Of a stretch of 64,000 bases of DNA, positions 17,275-24,799 are shown piece after piece; within the stretch, counting starts at the first letter, position 1; each line of letters opens with the position of its first letter. The DNA lies in contig NZ_CP059572.1 of NCBI RefSeq assembly GCF_019175365.1, positions 6,634,001 to 6,698,000 of the forward strand, given 5' to 3'. Below the pieces are notes generated by a model that saw only the letters and a program-made list of their open reading frames with translations, searched no databases and was not told the DNA's origin. This DNA comes from Actinomadura graeca. Its GTDB lineage: Bacteria > Actinomycetota > Actinomycetes > Streptosporangiales > Streptosporangiaceae. A program made the translations under genes and the position numbers.

Positions 17275-17790
17275 TTGCGCACCACCCTTGACACCCCCTA
17301 CCTGGACGCGCGCGCCGACGCGCTGTCGTTCGCGCTCGGGCTGCCGCCGCTGGACGCCCTGGCCGTCCTGCCGGTCGAGCGCGCGGGCCTGACCGTCGAG
17401 CTGCGCCTGCTCGGCGCGTCCCACCAGGTCATCGCCGGCCCGCTGAGCGAGACGGTGGCGTGCCTGCCCGCCGGCGCCGGGCCGCTGCCCGGACGGGCGT
17501 CCGCGAGCCTCCCGGCGGACGCCGCGCGCCCCGCCTGGGCGTACGAGTTCACCGCCGCGACGGCCGCCCACGCGGACGCCGCGGCGTTCGCGCGGGCCGT
17601 CGAGACGGTCCGCGCGCGGCTGGCGGACCGCGGCGACGCGCTGACCGGGGACTTCCCCGGCTCCGAGCACGCCGTCACCGCGCTGGCCGTGGAGGACACC
17701 GACATCGGGATCGGCTGGCGGACCTGGCACGCCTATCCCCAGACGCGGGAGATCGTGATGACGCGGAGCCGGCTGGTGAGGCCGTCGTGA
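17275..17790 (+). CDS. DUF2617 family protein
   Basis: 171 residues; TTG start 2 bp after the preceding stop, which matches the family N-terminus LRTTLDTPYLDARADALSF. Alternating strands (VERAGLTVELRLLGASHQVI) and an alpha-helical middle (AAFARAVETVRARLADRG) make a soluble alpha/beta protein with no signal peptide. DUF2617 is known only as a companion of DUF4178/DUF4247/DUF350 genes. The stop overlaps the next GTG by 4 bp (GTGA), so it is translationally coupled. A biochemical role cannot be read from sequence. Confidence 0.8.
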   Translation: MRTTLDTPYLDARADALSFALGLPPLDALAVLPVERAGLTVELRLLGASHQVIAGPLSETVACLPAGAGPLPGRASASLPADAARPAWAYEFTAATAAHADAAAFARAVETVRARLADRGDALTGDFPGSEHAVTALAVEDTDIGIGWRTWHAYPQTREIVMTRSRLVRPS

Positions 17791-18230
17791 GCAGGAAGTT
17801 CTGGGTGATCGGCGGCATCTCGGCCGCGGTGATCGCCGCGATCGTGCTGGTGGCCGTCCTGAAGGACGACGGCTCGCCGCAGAAGTGGATCTCCAAGAAG
17901 TACTCGCGGATCGGCGTGGACACCTACCGGTCGCCGAAGGCGCCCGCGGCCGTCGCCGCGGAGATCGACAAGAAGCACAAGGCGATCGACCGGGTGGACG
18001 ACCTGGTGGCGCTGGGCGCGCTCGGCGGCATCTTCATGCGCTACCCCAAGCTCGTCGTCGGCGTCCTCCCGGACGGGACCGGCAGCCGGATCACCGTGGA
18101 CACCCCGTCCGGCGGCTACGGCCGCTACCACTCCCATGTCGGCGGGCGCTGGAGCAGTCCCGGGACGAACGGCTGGAACAGCAGCGGCATCGCGTCGTTC
18201 CGCGGCGGCGGGCCCGGGTCGGGCAAGTGA
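17787..18230 (+). CDS. DUF4247 family single-pass membrane or exported protein
   Basis: 147 residues; GTGA overlap with DUF2617. A hydrophobic helix at residues 6-27 (FWVIGGISAAVIAAIVLVAV) acts as a signal anchor. The outer domain contains YRSPKAPAAVAAEI, a glycine-rich RYPKLVVGVLPDGTGSRITV and a Gly/Ser-rich C-terminus with YHSHVGGRWSS. DUF4247 proteins in actinobacteria are almost always in this operon. The Gly/Ser tail suggests an extracytoplasmic location close to the membrane. Function unknown. Confidence 0.8.
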   Translation: MSRKFWVIGGISAAVIAAIVLVAVLKDDGSPQKWISKKYSRIGVDTYRSPKAPAAVAAEIDKKHKAIDRVDDLVALGALGGIFMRYPKLVVGVLPDGTGSRITVDTPSGGYGRYHSHVGGRWSSPGTNGWNSSGIASFRGGGPGSGK

Positions 18231-18240
18231 GGAGCAATCG

Positions 18241-18666
18241 ATGAACGACATCCTGCATGAGGGCGGCGCGACGCTCGCCTACGGCGCGCTCGGGATCGCG
18301 CTGATGGCGCTCGGCTTCCTCGTGGTCGAGATCACCACGCCGGGACGGCTCGGCCACCAGATCTGGACCGAGGGCAACCGCGGCGCCGCGCTGCTGCTCG
18401 CGGTCAAACTGCTCGGCACCGGCCTGATCGTCACGACCGCGATCGTCACCAGCGACTCCGACCTCAGCGACGGCCTGGTCGACACCGCCGTGTACGGGCT
18501 GCTCGGCATCGCGCTGATGGTCCTCGCGTTCTACCTCCTCGACATGATCACCCCGGGCCGGCTGGGCGCGACCCTCGTGGACGGCGCGGCGGTGCACCCG
18601 GCCGGCTGGGTCGTCGCCGCCGCCGACCTGGCCGTCGCCGCGATCGTGGCCGGGGCGGTCTCCTGA
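18241..18666 (+). CDS. DUF350 integral membrane protein (YjfL-like)
   Basis: 141 residues with four TM helices; ATG start after GAGGAG. Two DUF350 repeats are visible: LAYGALGIALMALGFLVVEI then TTPGRLG, and VYGLLGIALMVLAFYLLDMI then TPGRLGA. The repeated [TM]-TPGRLG signature marks an internally duplicated family. E. coli YjfL is the best-known relative and is encoded with a glutathionylspermidine-synthase-like gene, which agrees with the aminopropyltransferase gene following here. It probably acts with that protein in the membrane. Confidence 0.85.
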   Translation: MNDILHEGGATLAYGALGIALMALGFLVVEITTPGRLGHQIWTEGNRGAALLLAVKLLGTGLIVTTAIVTSDSDLSDGLVDTAVYGLLGIALMVLAFYLLDMITPGRLGATLVDGAAVHPAGWVVAAADLAVAAIVAGAVS

Positions 18667-18770
18667 CCGCGCGCGACCTCGACGAGCCCCCCGCGCTCCC
18701 GGCGGAACGGCCTGCCGCCGACGGGGACGGCGGCGGGACGCGGGTCCCCGCGCGGGCGGCGCGGAGCCTC

Positions 18771-20282
18771 GTGCTGGCCGCCGTGTTCACGTGCGCGGCC
18801 TGCGGGCTGGTGTACGAGCTGGCCCTGGTCGCGCTGGGCAGCTACCTCGTCGGCAACTCGGTCACGCAGGCGTCGATCGTCCTGTCGGTGATGGTCTTCG
18901 CGATGGGCGCCGGGTCGCTGCTGGCCAAGCCCCTCCAGGGCCGTCCCGTGGTGGCGTTCGCGGTCGTCGAGGGCGCGCTGGCACTGGTCGGCGGCCTGTC
19001 GGTGCTGGCGCTGTACGCGGCGTTCGCGTGGCTGGACCTGTACGTCCCCGCCCTCGTCGTCGTCGCGTTCGCGGTCGGCGCGCTGATCGGCGCGGAGATC
19101 CCGCTGTTGATGACGCTGCTCCAGCGCATCCGGCGGCAGGACGCGGGCAGCGCCGTCGCCGACCTGTTCGCAGCGGACTACGTGGGGGCGCTCGTCGGCG
19201 GGCTCGCGTTCCCCTTCCTGCTGCTCCCGACGTTCGGGCACATCAAGGGCGCCCTGCTGGTCGGCATGGTCAACGCGGTCGCCGGGATCGCCGTCGTGCT
19301 GTGGCTGTTCCGGCACCGGGTCGGGCGGGTGCCGAGGGCCGCGCTGTGGGGCGCGATGGCGGCGGTCCTGGCCGTCCTCGGCGGGACGTACGCGCTCGCC
19401 GACCGCTTCGAGGTGTCGGCGCGGCAGGCGCTGTACGCCGACCCGATCGCGGTGGCCGAGCGCACCCCGTACCAGGAGATCGTCATCACCCGGAAGGCGG
19501 CGCTGACGGGCCCGTCGGACGTGCGGCTCTTCCTGAACGGCGACCTCCAGTTCTCCTCGGTGGACGAGTACCGGTACCACGAGTCGCTCGTCCACCCCGT
19601 GCTGGCGGGGACGCGCGGCCGGGTCCTCATCCTCGGCGGCGGCGACGGCCTCGCGCTGCGCGAGGTCCTGCGTTACCCGGACGTCCGCGCCGTCACGCTC
19701 GTCGAGCTGGACCCGGAGATGATCCGCCTCGCCCGCACCTACGGGCCGATCGCGTCCCTCAACCGGCACGCCCTGGACGACCCGCGCGCCGAGATCGTCA
19801 ACGCGGACGCGTTCTCCTGGCTGCGCCGCCTCGGTGAGCGGTTCGACGCGGTCATCGTGGACATGCCCGACCCCGACGACGTCCCCACCGCCAAGCTGTA
19901 CTCCGTCGAGTTCTACGGCCTGGTCAAGCGGGCGCTCGCCCCGGGCGGGCGGATCGTCGTCCAGTCGGGGTCGCCCTACTTCGCGCCCAGGTCGTTCTGG
20001 AGCATCCGGAAGTCGGTCGCCGCGGCCGGTCTGGAGACCACCCCGTACCACGTGGACGTCCCGAGCTTCGGGGACTGGGGCTTCGTCCTGGCGGCCCCCG
20101 GCACGGCGGCGCCCGCCCTCTCCCTGGCCCCCGGCGTCCCCGACCTCAGGTTCCTGGACGCCGACGTGCTGCGCGCCGCGGCCGTCTTCCCCAAGGACCG
20201 CCGGGCCCGCGACGTGGACGTCAACACCCTCGTCCACCCCCGGCTGGTGGAGTACGAGGGCGAGGAGTGGAAGGACTCCTGA
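18771..20282 (+). CDS. Membrane-embedded polyamine aminopropyltransferase (spermidine synthase-like)
   Basis: About 503 residues. Seven TM helices come first (CAACGLVYELALVALGSYLV begins the first), with an IGAEIPLLMTLLQ segment in the middle. A cytosolic spermidine-synthase domain follows from about 220: QEIVITRK, LFLNGDLQFSSVDEYRYHE, VLILGGGDGLALREVL, VTLVELDPEM, VIVDMPDPDD. These are the aminopropyltransferase and decarboxy-SAM contacts. The frame is open back to the DUF350 stop but has no ATG/GTG/TTG before GTG 18771. So either this GTG (GGAG upstream) or a CTG at 18663 starts it. No SAM decarboxylase gene is nearby. Confidence 0.85.
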   Translation: MLAAVFTCAACGLVYELALVALGSYLVGNSVTQASIVLSVMVFAMGAGSLLAKPLQGRPVVAFAVVEGALALVGGLSVLALYAAFAWLDLYVPALVVVAFAVGALIGAEIPLLMTLLQRIRRQDAGSAVADLFAADYVGALVGGLAFPFLLLPTFGHIKGALLVGMVNAVAGIAVVLWLFRHRVGRVPRAALWGAMAAVLAVLGGTYALADRFEVSARQALYADPIAVAERTPYQEIVITRKAALTGPSDVRLFLNGDLQFSSVDEYRYHESLVHPVLAGTRGRVLILGGGDGLALREVLRYPDVRAVTLVELDPEMIRLARTYGPIASLNRHALDDPRAEIVNADAFSWLRRLGERFDAVIVDMPDPDDVPTAKLYSVEFYGLVKRALAPGGRIVVQSGSPYFAPRSFWSIRKSVAAAGLETTPYHVDVPSFGDWGFVLAAPGTAAPALSLAPGVPDLRFLDADVLRAAAVFPKDRRARDVDVNTLVHPRLVEYEGEEWKDS

Positions 20283-20288
20283 CACCCG

Positions 20289-20990
20289 TCAGCGGTGGGT
20301 GGACCGGCGGATGGCCTTGTCCACCGAGCGCTGGAACGAGGTCACGACCGACCGGGCCAGCAGGGGCTTGAGCTTCCCGGCCAGCTCTATGAGCCGGGCG
20401 CGCTCCTCGGGCGCCCGCCCGCCCTCCCGGTAGCGGCGGACGACGGTGTCCTGGAAGACCTGCTGGAGCTCGGCCGCCAGCGCGGTGGTGTGCCGTTCCA
20501 CGGCCTCGTGCGAGGCGACGAGCGTGTCCAGCGGCAGGGGCAGCGCCGCCACCTCGGCGCTCACGCCGAGCAGCAGCGGGCTGATCACCCGCACCGCGCC
20601 GTCCGGGACGGCCTCGACCACGCCCAGCGCCTCCAGCCGCGCGAGCGCCCCGTCGTCGAGCCGCCGCCCGACGCGCCGGTCCAGCTCGTGCCGGTCGAGG
20701 ACCTCGGGCCGCTCGGGCGCCCAGGGCGACAGCAGCGCCCGCTGGAGCGCGAGGTCCTCCGGCGTCGCGTCCGCCGGGATCCGCCGCAGATGCTTCTCGA
20801 TCGCCGCGAGCGTCAGCCCGAGCGTCTGAAGCTCCCGCACGAGCTCAAGACGCGCCAGGTGGTCGTCGCCGTACAGACCCGTCCGCCCCCGCAGCCGCGG
20901 CGGCGGCAGCAGGCCCCGCCCCGCGTAGTAGCGGACGGTCCGGACGGTGACGCCCGCCCGCGCGGCCAGCTCGTCCACGGTGAGTTCCAT
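20289..20990 (-). CDS. MerR-family transcriptional regulator
   Basis: 233 residues; ATG at 20988-20990 behind GGGAGG. The winged helix is classic: MELTVDELAARAGVTVRTVR with YYAGRGLLPPPRLRGRTGLY, then the coiled-coil ELQTLGLTLAAIEKHL. The long C-terminal part (about 90-233) is a helical effector domain typical of MerR proteins controlling beta-oxidation genes, with no metal-binding Cys. It is divergent from an acyl-CoA dehydrogenase gene and a 23-bp palindrome lies between them. It probably senses an acyl-CoA or acid and controls both genes. Confidence 0.87.
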   Translation of the reverse strand: MELTVDELAARAGVTVRTVRYYAGRGLLPPPRLRGRTGLYGDDHLARLELVRELQTLGLTLAAIEKHLRRIPADATPEDLALQRALLSPWAPERPEVLDRHELDRRVGRRLDDGALARLEALGVVEAVPDGAVRVISPLLLGVSAEVAALPLPLDTLVASHEAVERHTTALAAELQQVFQDTVVRRYREGGRAPEERARLIELAGKLKPLLARSVVTSFQRSVDKAIRRSTHR

Positions 20991-21010
20991 CGGGCCTCCC
21001 AGCACGAGCT

Positions 21011-21033
21011 ATGTGACAGTGTCAGTGTTACAT
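21011..21033. promoter_or_regulatory. Palindromic operator between merR-like gene and acyl-CoA dehydrogenase
   Basis: ATGTGACAGTG-T-CAGTGTTACAT is an imperfect palindrome centred on 21022, with most positions of the two 11-bp arms complementary. It is the only extended symmetry in the 82-bp divergent gap and is the expected kind of MerR-family site. Confidence 0.55.
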
Positions 21034-21072
21034 TAGCGATGTATCAGCACGCACTTACAAGGGGAGCGCGGG

Positions 21073-22215
21073 ATGGCACGGGAGATCTTCACCGCGGAGC
21101 ACGAGGCGTTCCGTGAGATGGTCCGCTCCTTCATCGCCAAGGAGATCGCCCCCCACCACGGGCAGTGGGAGAAGGACGGCGTCGTGTCCCGCGAGGTGTG
21201 GCTGGCCGCCGGGCGGCAGGGCCTCCTCGGCATCGACATGCCCGAGGAGTACGGCGGCGGCGGTGACCTCGACTACCGCTACTACGCGGTGCTCAACGAG
21301 GAACTGGCGAGGTCCGGCGTGCACGGGCCCGGCTTCGCCGTCCACAACGACATCAACGGCGGCTACCTGCGCCGGCTGTGCACCCCCGCGCAGAAGGCCC
21401 GCTGGCTGCCCGGCTACTGCTCCGGCGAGCTGATCACCGGCATCGCGATGACCGAGCCCGCCGCCGGATCCGACCTCCAGGGCATCACGACCACCGCGAT
21501 CCGGGACGGCGACGACTACGTCCTCAACGGCTCCAAGACGTTCATCACCAACGGCATCCTCTCCGACCTGGTGATCGTGGCCGCCAAGACCGACCCGTCC
21601 GCGGGCTCCAAGGGCGTCAGCCTGCTGATCGTCGAACGCGGCATGGACGGCTTCGAACGCGGCCGCAACCTCGACAAGATCGGCATGCACGCCCAGGACA
21701 CCGCCGAGCTGTTCTTCGACGACGTCCGCGTCCCCAAGGACAACCTCCTCGGCGAGGAGGGCATGGGCTTCGTCTACCTGATGCAGAACCTGGCCCGCGA
21801 GCGCCTGTCCATCGGCGTCGCCGCCCAGGCCGCCGCCGAGGCCGCGTTCGAGCAGACCCTCGAATACTGCAAGACCCGCCAGGCGTTCGCCCGCCCGATC
21901 GGCAGATTCCAGCACAACCGCTTCACCCTCGCCGAGATGAAGACCGAGCTGACCGTCACCCGCGCCTTCACCGACGACTGCATCGCCAAGGAGACCCGGG
22001 ACGAGCTGACCCCCGAAGAGGGCGCGATGCTCAAGTACTGGAACACCGAACTGTGCAAGAGGGTCGTCGACCGCTGCCTCCAACTGCACGGCGGCTACGG
22101 CTACATGACCGAGTACCCGATCGCCAGGGCGTACCAGGACGTCCGCGTCCAGACCATCTACGGCGGCACCACCGAGATCATGAAAGAGATCATCGGCCGC
22201 GGCCTGGGCGTCTGA
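21073..22215 (+). CDS. Acyl-CoA dehydrogenase
   Basis: 380 residues, full length for the FAD-dependent acyl-CoA dehydrogenase family; ATG after GGGGAG. It shows the N-terminal helical domain, the FAD/substrate strand GIAMTEPAAGSDLQGITTTA, the DNLLGEEGMGFVYLMQNLARER hinge (in part), QAFARPIGRFQ, and the catalytic Glu in YGGTTEIMKEIIGRGLG. It catalyses alpha,beta-dehydrogenation of an acyl-CoA, passing electrons to ETF. Chain-length preference cannot be read. The divergent MerR gene and shared operator suggest induction by its substrate. Confidence 0.92.
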   Translation: MAREIFTAEHEAFREMVRSFIAKEIAPHHGQWEKDGVVSREVWLAAGRQGLLGIDMPEEYGGGGDLDYRYYAVLNEELARSGVHGPGFAVHNDINGGYLRRLCTPAQKARWLPGYCSGELITGIAMTEPAAGSDLQGITTTAIRDGDDYVLNGSKTFITNGILSDLVIVAAKTDPSAGSKGVSLLIVERGMDGFERGRNLDKIGMHAQDTAELFFDDVRVPKDNLLGEEGMGFVYLMQNLARERLSIGVAAQAAAEAAFEQTLEYCKTRQAFARPIGRFQHNRFTLAEMKTELTVTRAFTDDCIAKETRDELTPEEGAMLKYWNTELCKRVVDRCLQLHGGYGYMTEYPIARAYQDVRVQTIYGGTTEIMKEIIGRGLGV

Positions 22216-22243
22216 CCCGGCGGCCGAGCCCCCGCACACAGAG

Positions 22244-22335
22244 CGGCAGGACGTCCACGTTCCTTTCGGCAAAACGTCCATCAATATCTCGGCAGGACGT
22301 CCATGACCCCTTCGGCGGAACGTCCACGTGATGGC
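22244..22335 (+). repeat. Four tandem 23-bp iteron-like repeats before the DUF4143 ATPase gene
   Basis: Units begin at 22244, 22267, 22290 and 22313, exactly 23 bp apart. Each starts CGGC[A/G][G/A][G/A]ACGTCCA[C/T], while the last 8 bp of each unit vary. The core GGACGTCC (units 1 and 3) is itself palindromic. A TAACAT -10-like element (22348-22353) follows the array and its -35 region falls inside unit 4, so a bound protein would control the ATPase promoter. The opposite strand reads as peptide-like repeats but has no gene signals. Confidence 0.8.
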
Positions 22336-22360
22336 GCTGATCTGTCATAACATGGTGAGC

Positions 22361-23623
22361 ATGGTCGATTCTGGTCTCTACTCCCGGCACGCCGAACGCA
22401 TGGCGTGTGAAGCCCTGGCGGACACCCGGGTCGTCGTGGTGAACGGTGCCCGCCAGGTGGGCAAGAGCACGCTCGCCAAGCTGGTGGCCGGGCGTTCGCC
22501 GGGCGCGCGCGAGCTGTACCTGGACGAGCCCACTACCCGCGGCGCCGCCCAGGCCGACCCGAGCGCTTTCGTCAGGCACGATGGGCTGTTGCTGATCGAC
22601 GAGATCCAGCGGGTGCCGGAACTGCTCCTGCCCATCAAGCGCGAGGTCGATCGCGACACCCGCCCCGGACGGTTCCTGCTGACCGGTTCAGCCCGCCTGC
22701 TCGGGCTGAGAGACCTCCCCGACGCCCTGCCCGGCCGCAGCGAGACGATCGAGCTCTGGCCGTTGTCGCAGGGCGAGATCGATTCCGCTCCGGACGGTTT
22801 CGTCGATGCGTTGTTCCAGCGGGACGGGGTCGTCACCGTCGAGCCGTCTGGGCTGACCAAACGGGACTACGTCGCCAGGGCACTGCGCGGCGGCTACCCC
22901 GAGGCCGTCCGGAGGGATCCGGGCCGCAGACGGGCCCGCTTCTTCGACTCCTACGTGACGGACCTCGTCACCCGGGACGTCCGCCAGATCTCCGACATCG
23001 AGCGTCCGGCCGAACTGCGCCGGCTGCTGAGCGTCGTCGCGGCCCGGATGGGCACCCTCTCCGTGGCCCAGTCGATCGCCAACGACATGGGACTGCCCAG
23101 GAACACGCTGTCCCGCTATCTGGACCTGCTGGAGCTGGTCTTCGTGATCAGGCGGATTCCGGCCTGGTCTTCCAACCTCACCAGCCGTGCGATCTCCACG
23201 CCGAAGTTGATCGTCACCGACTCCGGACTGGGGGGTCGGCTCATCGGCCTGTCCGAAGAACGGGCCATGGATCCCACGGCGCAGGTGGGTCCGCTCCTGG
23301 AGAACTTCGCCATCGGCGAGGTCGCGCGCCAGCTCACATGGGCAGAAGAACCGGTACAGCTCTTCCATTACCGCGACCGCGACAAAGTCGAGGTGGACAT
23401 CGTCCTCGAACACGCTTCGGGAAGTGTGATCGGCGTAGAGGTGAAAGCCGCCGAGACGGTACGCCGCGATGATTTCCGGGGTCTACGCCATTTGGCGGCC
23501 CGGCTGGGTGAGCGGTTCCGCGCGGGGATCGTCCTCTACGCCGGGGAGCGAGGACTCTCCTTCGGAGATCGGCTGTCAGCACTGCCGATGTCGGCCCTGT
23601 GGACCTTGGATCCGACCACCTAG
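22361..23623 (+). CDS. AAA_14/DUF4143 family ATPase
   Basis: 420 residues. The N-terminal AAA domain has Walker A NGARQVGKST (about 27-36), Walker B GLLLIDEIQRVPE and the LLTGSARLL sensor. A winged-helix part holds GTLSVAQSIANDMGLPRNTL. The C-terminal DUF4143 region ends with KVEVDIVLEHASG and VIGVEVKAAET, the D-ExK pattern of a PD-(D/E)xK-like fold. The ATG at 22361 is 7 nt after TAACAT, giving a leaderless start that matches the family N-terminus (YSRHAERM). The biological role of the family is not established; such genes scatter widely. It shares a CTAG double stop with the convergent DUF3592 gene. Confidence 0.85.
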   Translation: MVDSGLYSRHAERMACEALADTRVVVVNGARQVGKSTLAKLVAGRSPGARELYLDEPTTRGAAQADPSAFVRHDGLLLIDEIQRVPELLLPIKREVDRDTRPGRFLLTGSARLLGLRDLPDALPGRSETIELWPLSQGEIDSAPDGFVDALFQRDGVVTVEPSGLTKRDYVARALRGGYPEAVRRDPGRRRARFFDSYVTDLVTRDVRQISDIERPAELRRLLSVVAARMGTLSVAQSIANDMGLPRNTLSRYLDLLELVFVIRRIPAWSSNLTSRAISTPKLIVTDSGLGGRLIGLSEERAMDPTAQVGPLLENFAIGEVARQLTWAEEPVQLFHYRDRDKVEVDIVLEHASGSVIGVEVKAAETVRRDDFRGLRHLAARLGERFRAGIVLYAGERGLSFGDRLSALPMSALWTLDPTT

Positions 23624-24126
23624 GAGCCTGAACGCGCCGTCCGCCGGTCCCTTTGCCTGACCTCACGGAGGACATCCCGGCCCAGCACGACGAAGATGCC
23701 GCCCCCCACGAGGATCACCACCGCGCAGACCACCATGAGCACACCCGTCATGACCCACCGGTACGCGGGCGAGCGGGTCGTCGCCCTGCCTGGATCCTGC
23801 GGGTCGTACAGCACCCGCACGGTGTCGCCGACCCGGCCGTCACCCGACTCCCTGAAAATGCGGCGGGATCCGTCGGCCGCCGTGAACCGGACAACGATCG
23901 CGCTGGTCCTCGGCGGGCCCGGCTGCCCGTCCCGCGCCACAATGGTCCCGATCGCGTGCACACCGCGCCCGCCGAACACCGAGGTGTCATGCATCCTTTT
24001 CACGGTTCCGACCAGGAGCGCACAGCCGAATCCGGCGACCAGCAGCGGGACGACCAGATAGGCCGCCATCCCGGGCAACGACCGATCTCGAAGGACCACC
24101 GAAGACCCGCGTCGTTTGTTGCCCAC
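23620..24126 (-). CDS. DUF3592 membrane protein
   Basis: 168 residues; GTG start. Two TM helices, at about 19-42 (AAYLVVPLLVAGFGCALLVG) and about 122-148 (VMTGVLMVVCAVVILVGGGI), flank an extracytoplasmic beta domain. There GTIVARDGQPG, SAIVVRFTAADGSRRIF and GDTVRVLYDPQDPGRA are the DUF3592 signature. These small envelope proteins are common in actinomycetes and have no known activity. Its stop overlaps that of the convergent ATPase by 4 bp. Confidence 0.82.
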   Translation of the reverse strand: MGNKRRGSSVVLRDRSLPGMAAYLVVPLLVAGFGCALLVGTVKRMHDTSVFGGRGVHAIGTIVARDGQPGPPRTSAIVVRFTAADGSRRIFRESGDGRVGDTVRVLYDPQDPGRATTRSPAYRWVMTGVLMVVCAVVILVGGGIFVVLGRDVLREVRQRDRRTARSGS

Positions 24127-24190
24127 GGCTCATCACAACAGCCGCGCATCGCGTTCGTCCACGCGCCGCCGTGCTATTTCCGCCCAGAAG

Positions 24191-24430
24191 TCACGCCACC
24201 GATCGCTGAACGGCGCGGGGCCACTCTGTCGCCCTGCCGTCCGACCGTCCGACCGTCCGATGGTACGACCGAGGAGCACTGACAGCGCGGCGCCCCGTCC
24301 TGGGAGGCGCCTTCTGTGAGACGGCCCTCTCACGATGCCGTCCCCTGTAGCCGGTGCCAGAGGGGGTCAGGCTGACGAACGTCCAGATGGCGATGAGCGA
24401 AAGAGCAGCAAGGGCGACGACGAGGATCAC
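24191..24430 (-). CDS. Small single-pass membrane protein, orphan
   Basis: 79 residues. The GTG at 24428-24430 overlaps the preceding stop as GTGA and follows GAGGAGG at 5 nt, so translation is well supported. One TM helix starts at residue 2 (ILVVALAALSLIAIWTFVSL), then a very basic tail of about 55 residues. A perfect 8-bp triplicate (24237-24260) lies inside the tail, so its sequence may vary by slippage. No family recognised. It is probably cotranscribed with the 71-residue gene upstream and perhaps used with the nearby Scr1-type regulator. Confidence 0.55.
   Translation of the reverse strand: MILVVALAALSLIAIWTFVSLTPSGTGYRGRHRERAVSQKAPPRTGRRAVSAPRSYHRTVGRSDGRATEWPRAVQRSVA
24237..24260. 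repeat. Three perfect copies of an 8-bp unit
   Basis: CCGTCCGA is repeated three times without change inside the 3' part of the small membrane protein gene. Eight is not a multiple of three, so gain or loss of a unit would shift the frame. Confidence 0.7.
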
Positions 24431-24642
24431 AGATCCTCCTCGATCTTGCTCTGGCCGGAGAGGGTCTCTCGGAGATCCTGAAAGGTGTCCTCGATAACCG
24501 TGGCGCACAGCCCGTAGTAGAGCTCCCGCTGTGTCAGCGGCCGTCCCAGGCGAGTGGCCATGAAGCAGTCCATCGCCGGGATCCGCCGGATGTGCCACAT
24601 GGGGTACTGCTGCTGGAGCCGCAGTTCTTCTTGATCGTCCAT
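24427..24642 (-). CDS. Small hypothetical protein beside an Scr1-type regulator
   Basis: 71 residues: MDDQEELRLQQQYPMWHIRR, then AMDCFMATRLGRPLTQRELYYGL and an acidic end. It is soluble and mostly helical, with no zinc or nucleotide motif. The stop overlaps the next gene's GTG. It is divergent from the XRE/DUF5753 gene across 157 bp. Its codon use is less GC-biased than the core genes. I do not recognise the family; proteins of this size near DUF397 loci are common in Streptosporangiales. Confidence 0.55.
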   Translation of the reverse strand: MDDQEELRLQQQYPMWHIRRIPAMDCFMATRLGRPLTQRELYYGLCATVIEDTFQDLRETLSGQSKIEEDL

Positions 24643-24799
24643 GGGGGTGGGGTCCCTGTGAGGTCGTCGTCGGTCTTTTCCAGGACGAGGCTCGCAGCGC
24701 CCGATTACTCTGAGCTACGAACCGCTCACTCCCCAGCGGGCACCCGGCCAGAGAGCGTGACACCCCCCACCAGGCGGGCCGACACCCGGGAGACACCCG

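Noticed and set aside
22244..22335. CRISPR array
   Set aside because: Repeats are directly adjacent at a 23-bp period without 30-nt-class unique spacers and no cas gene is nearby.
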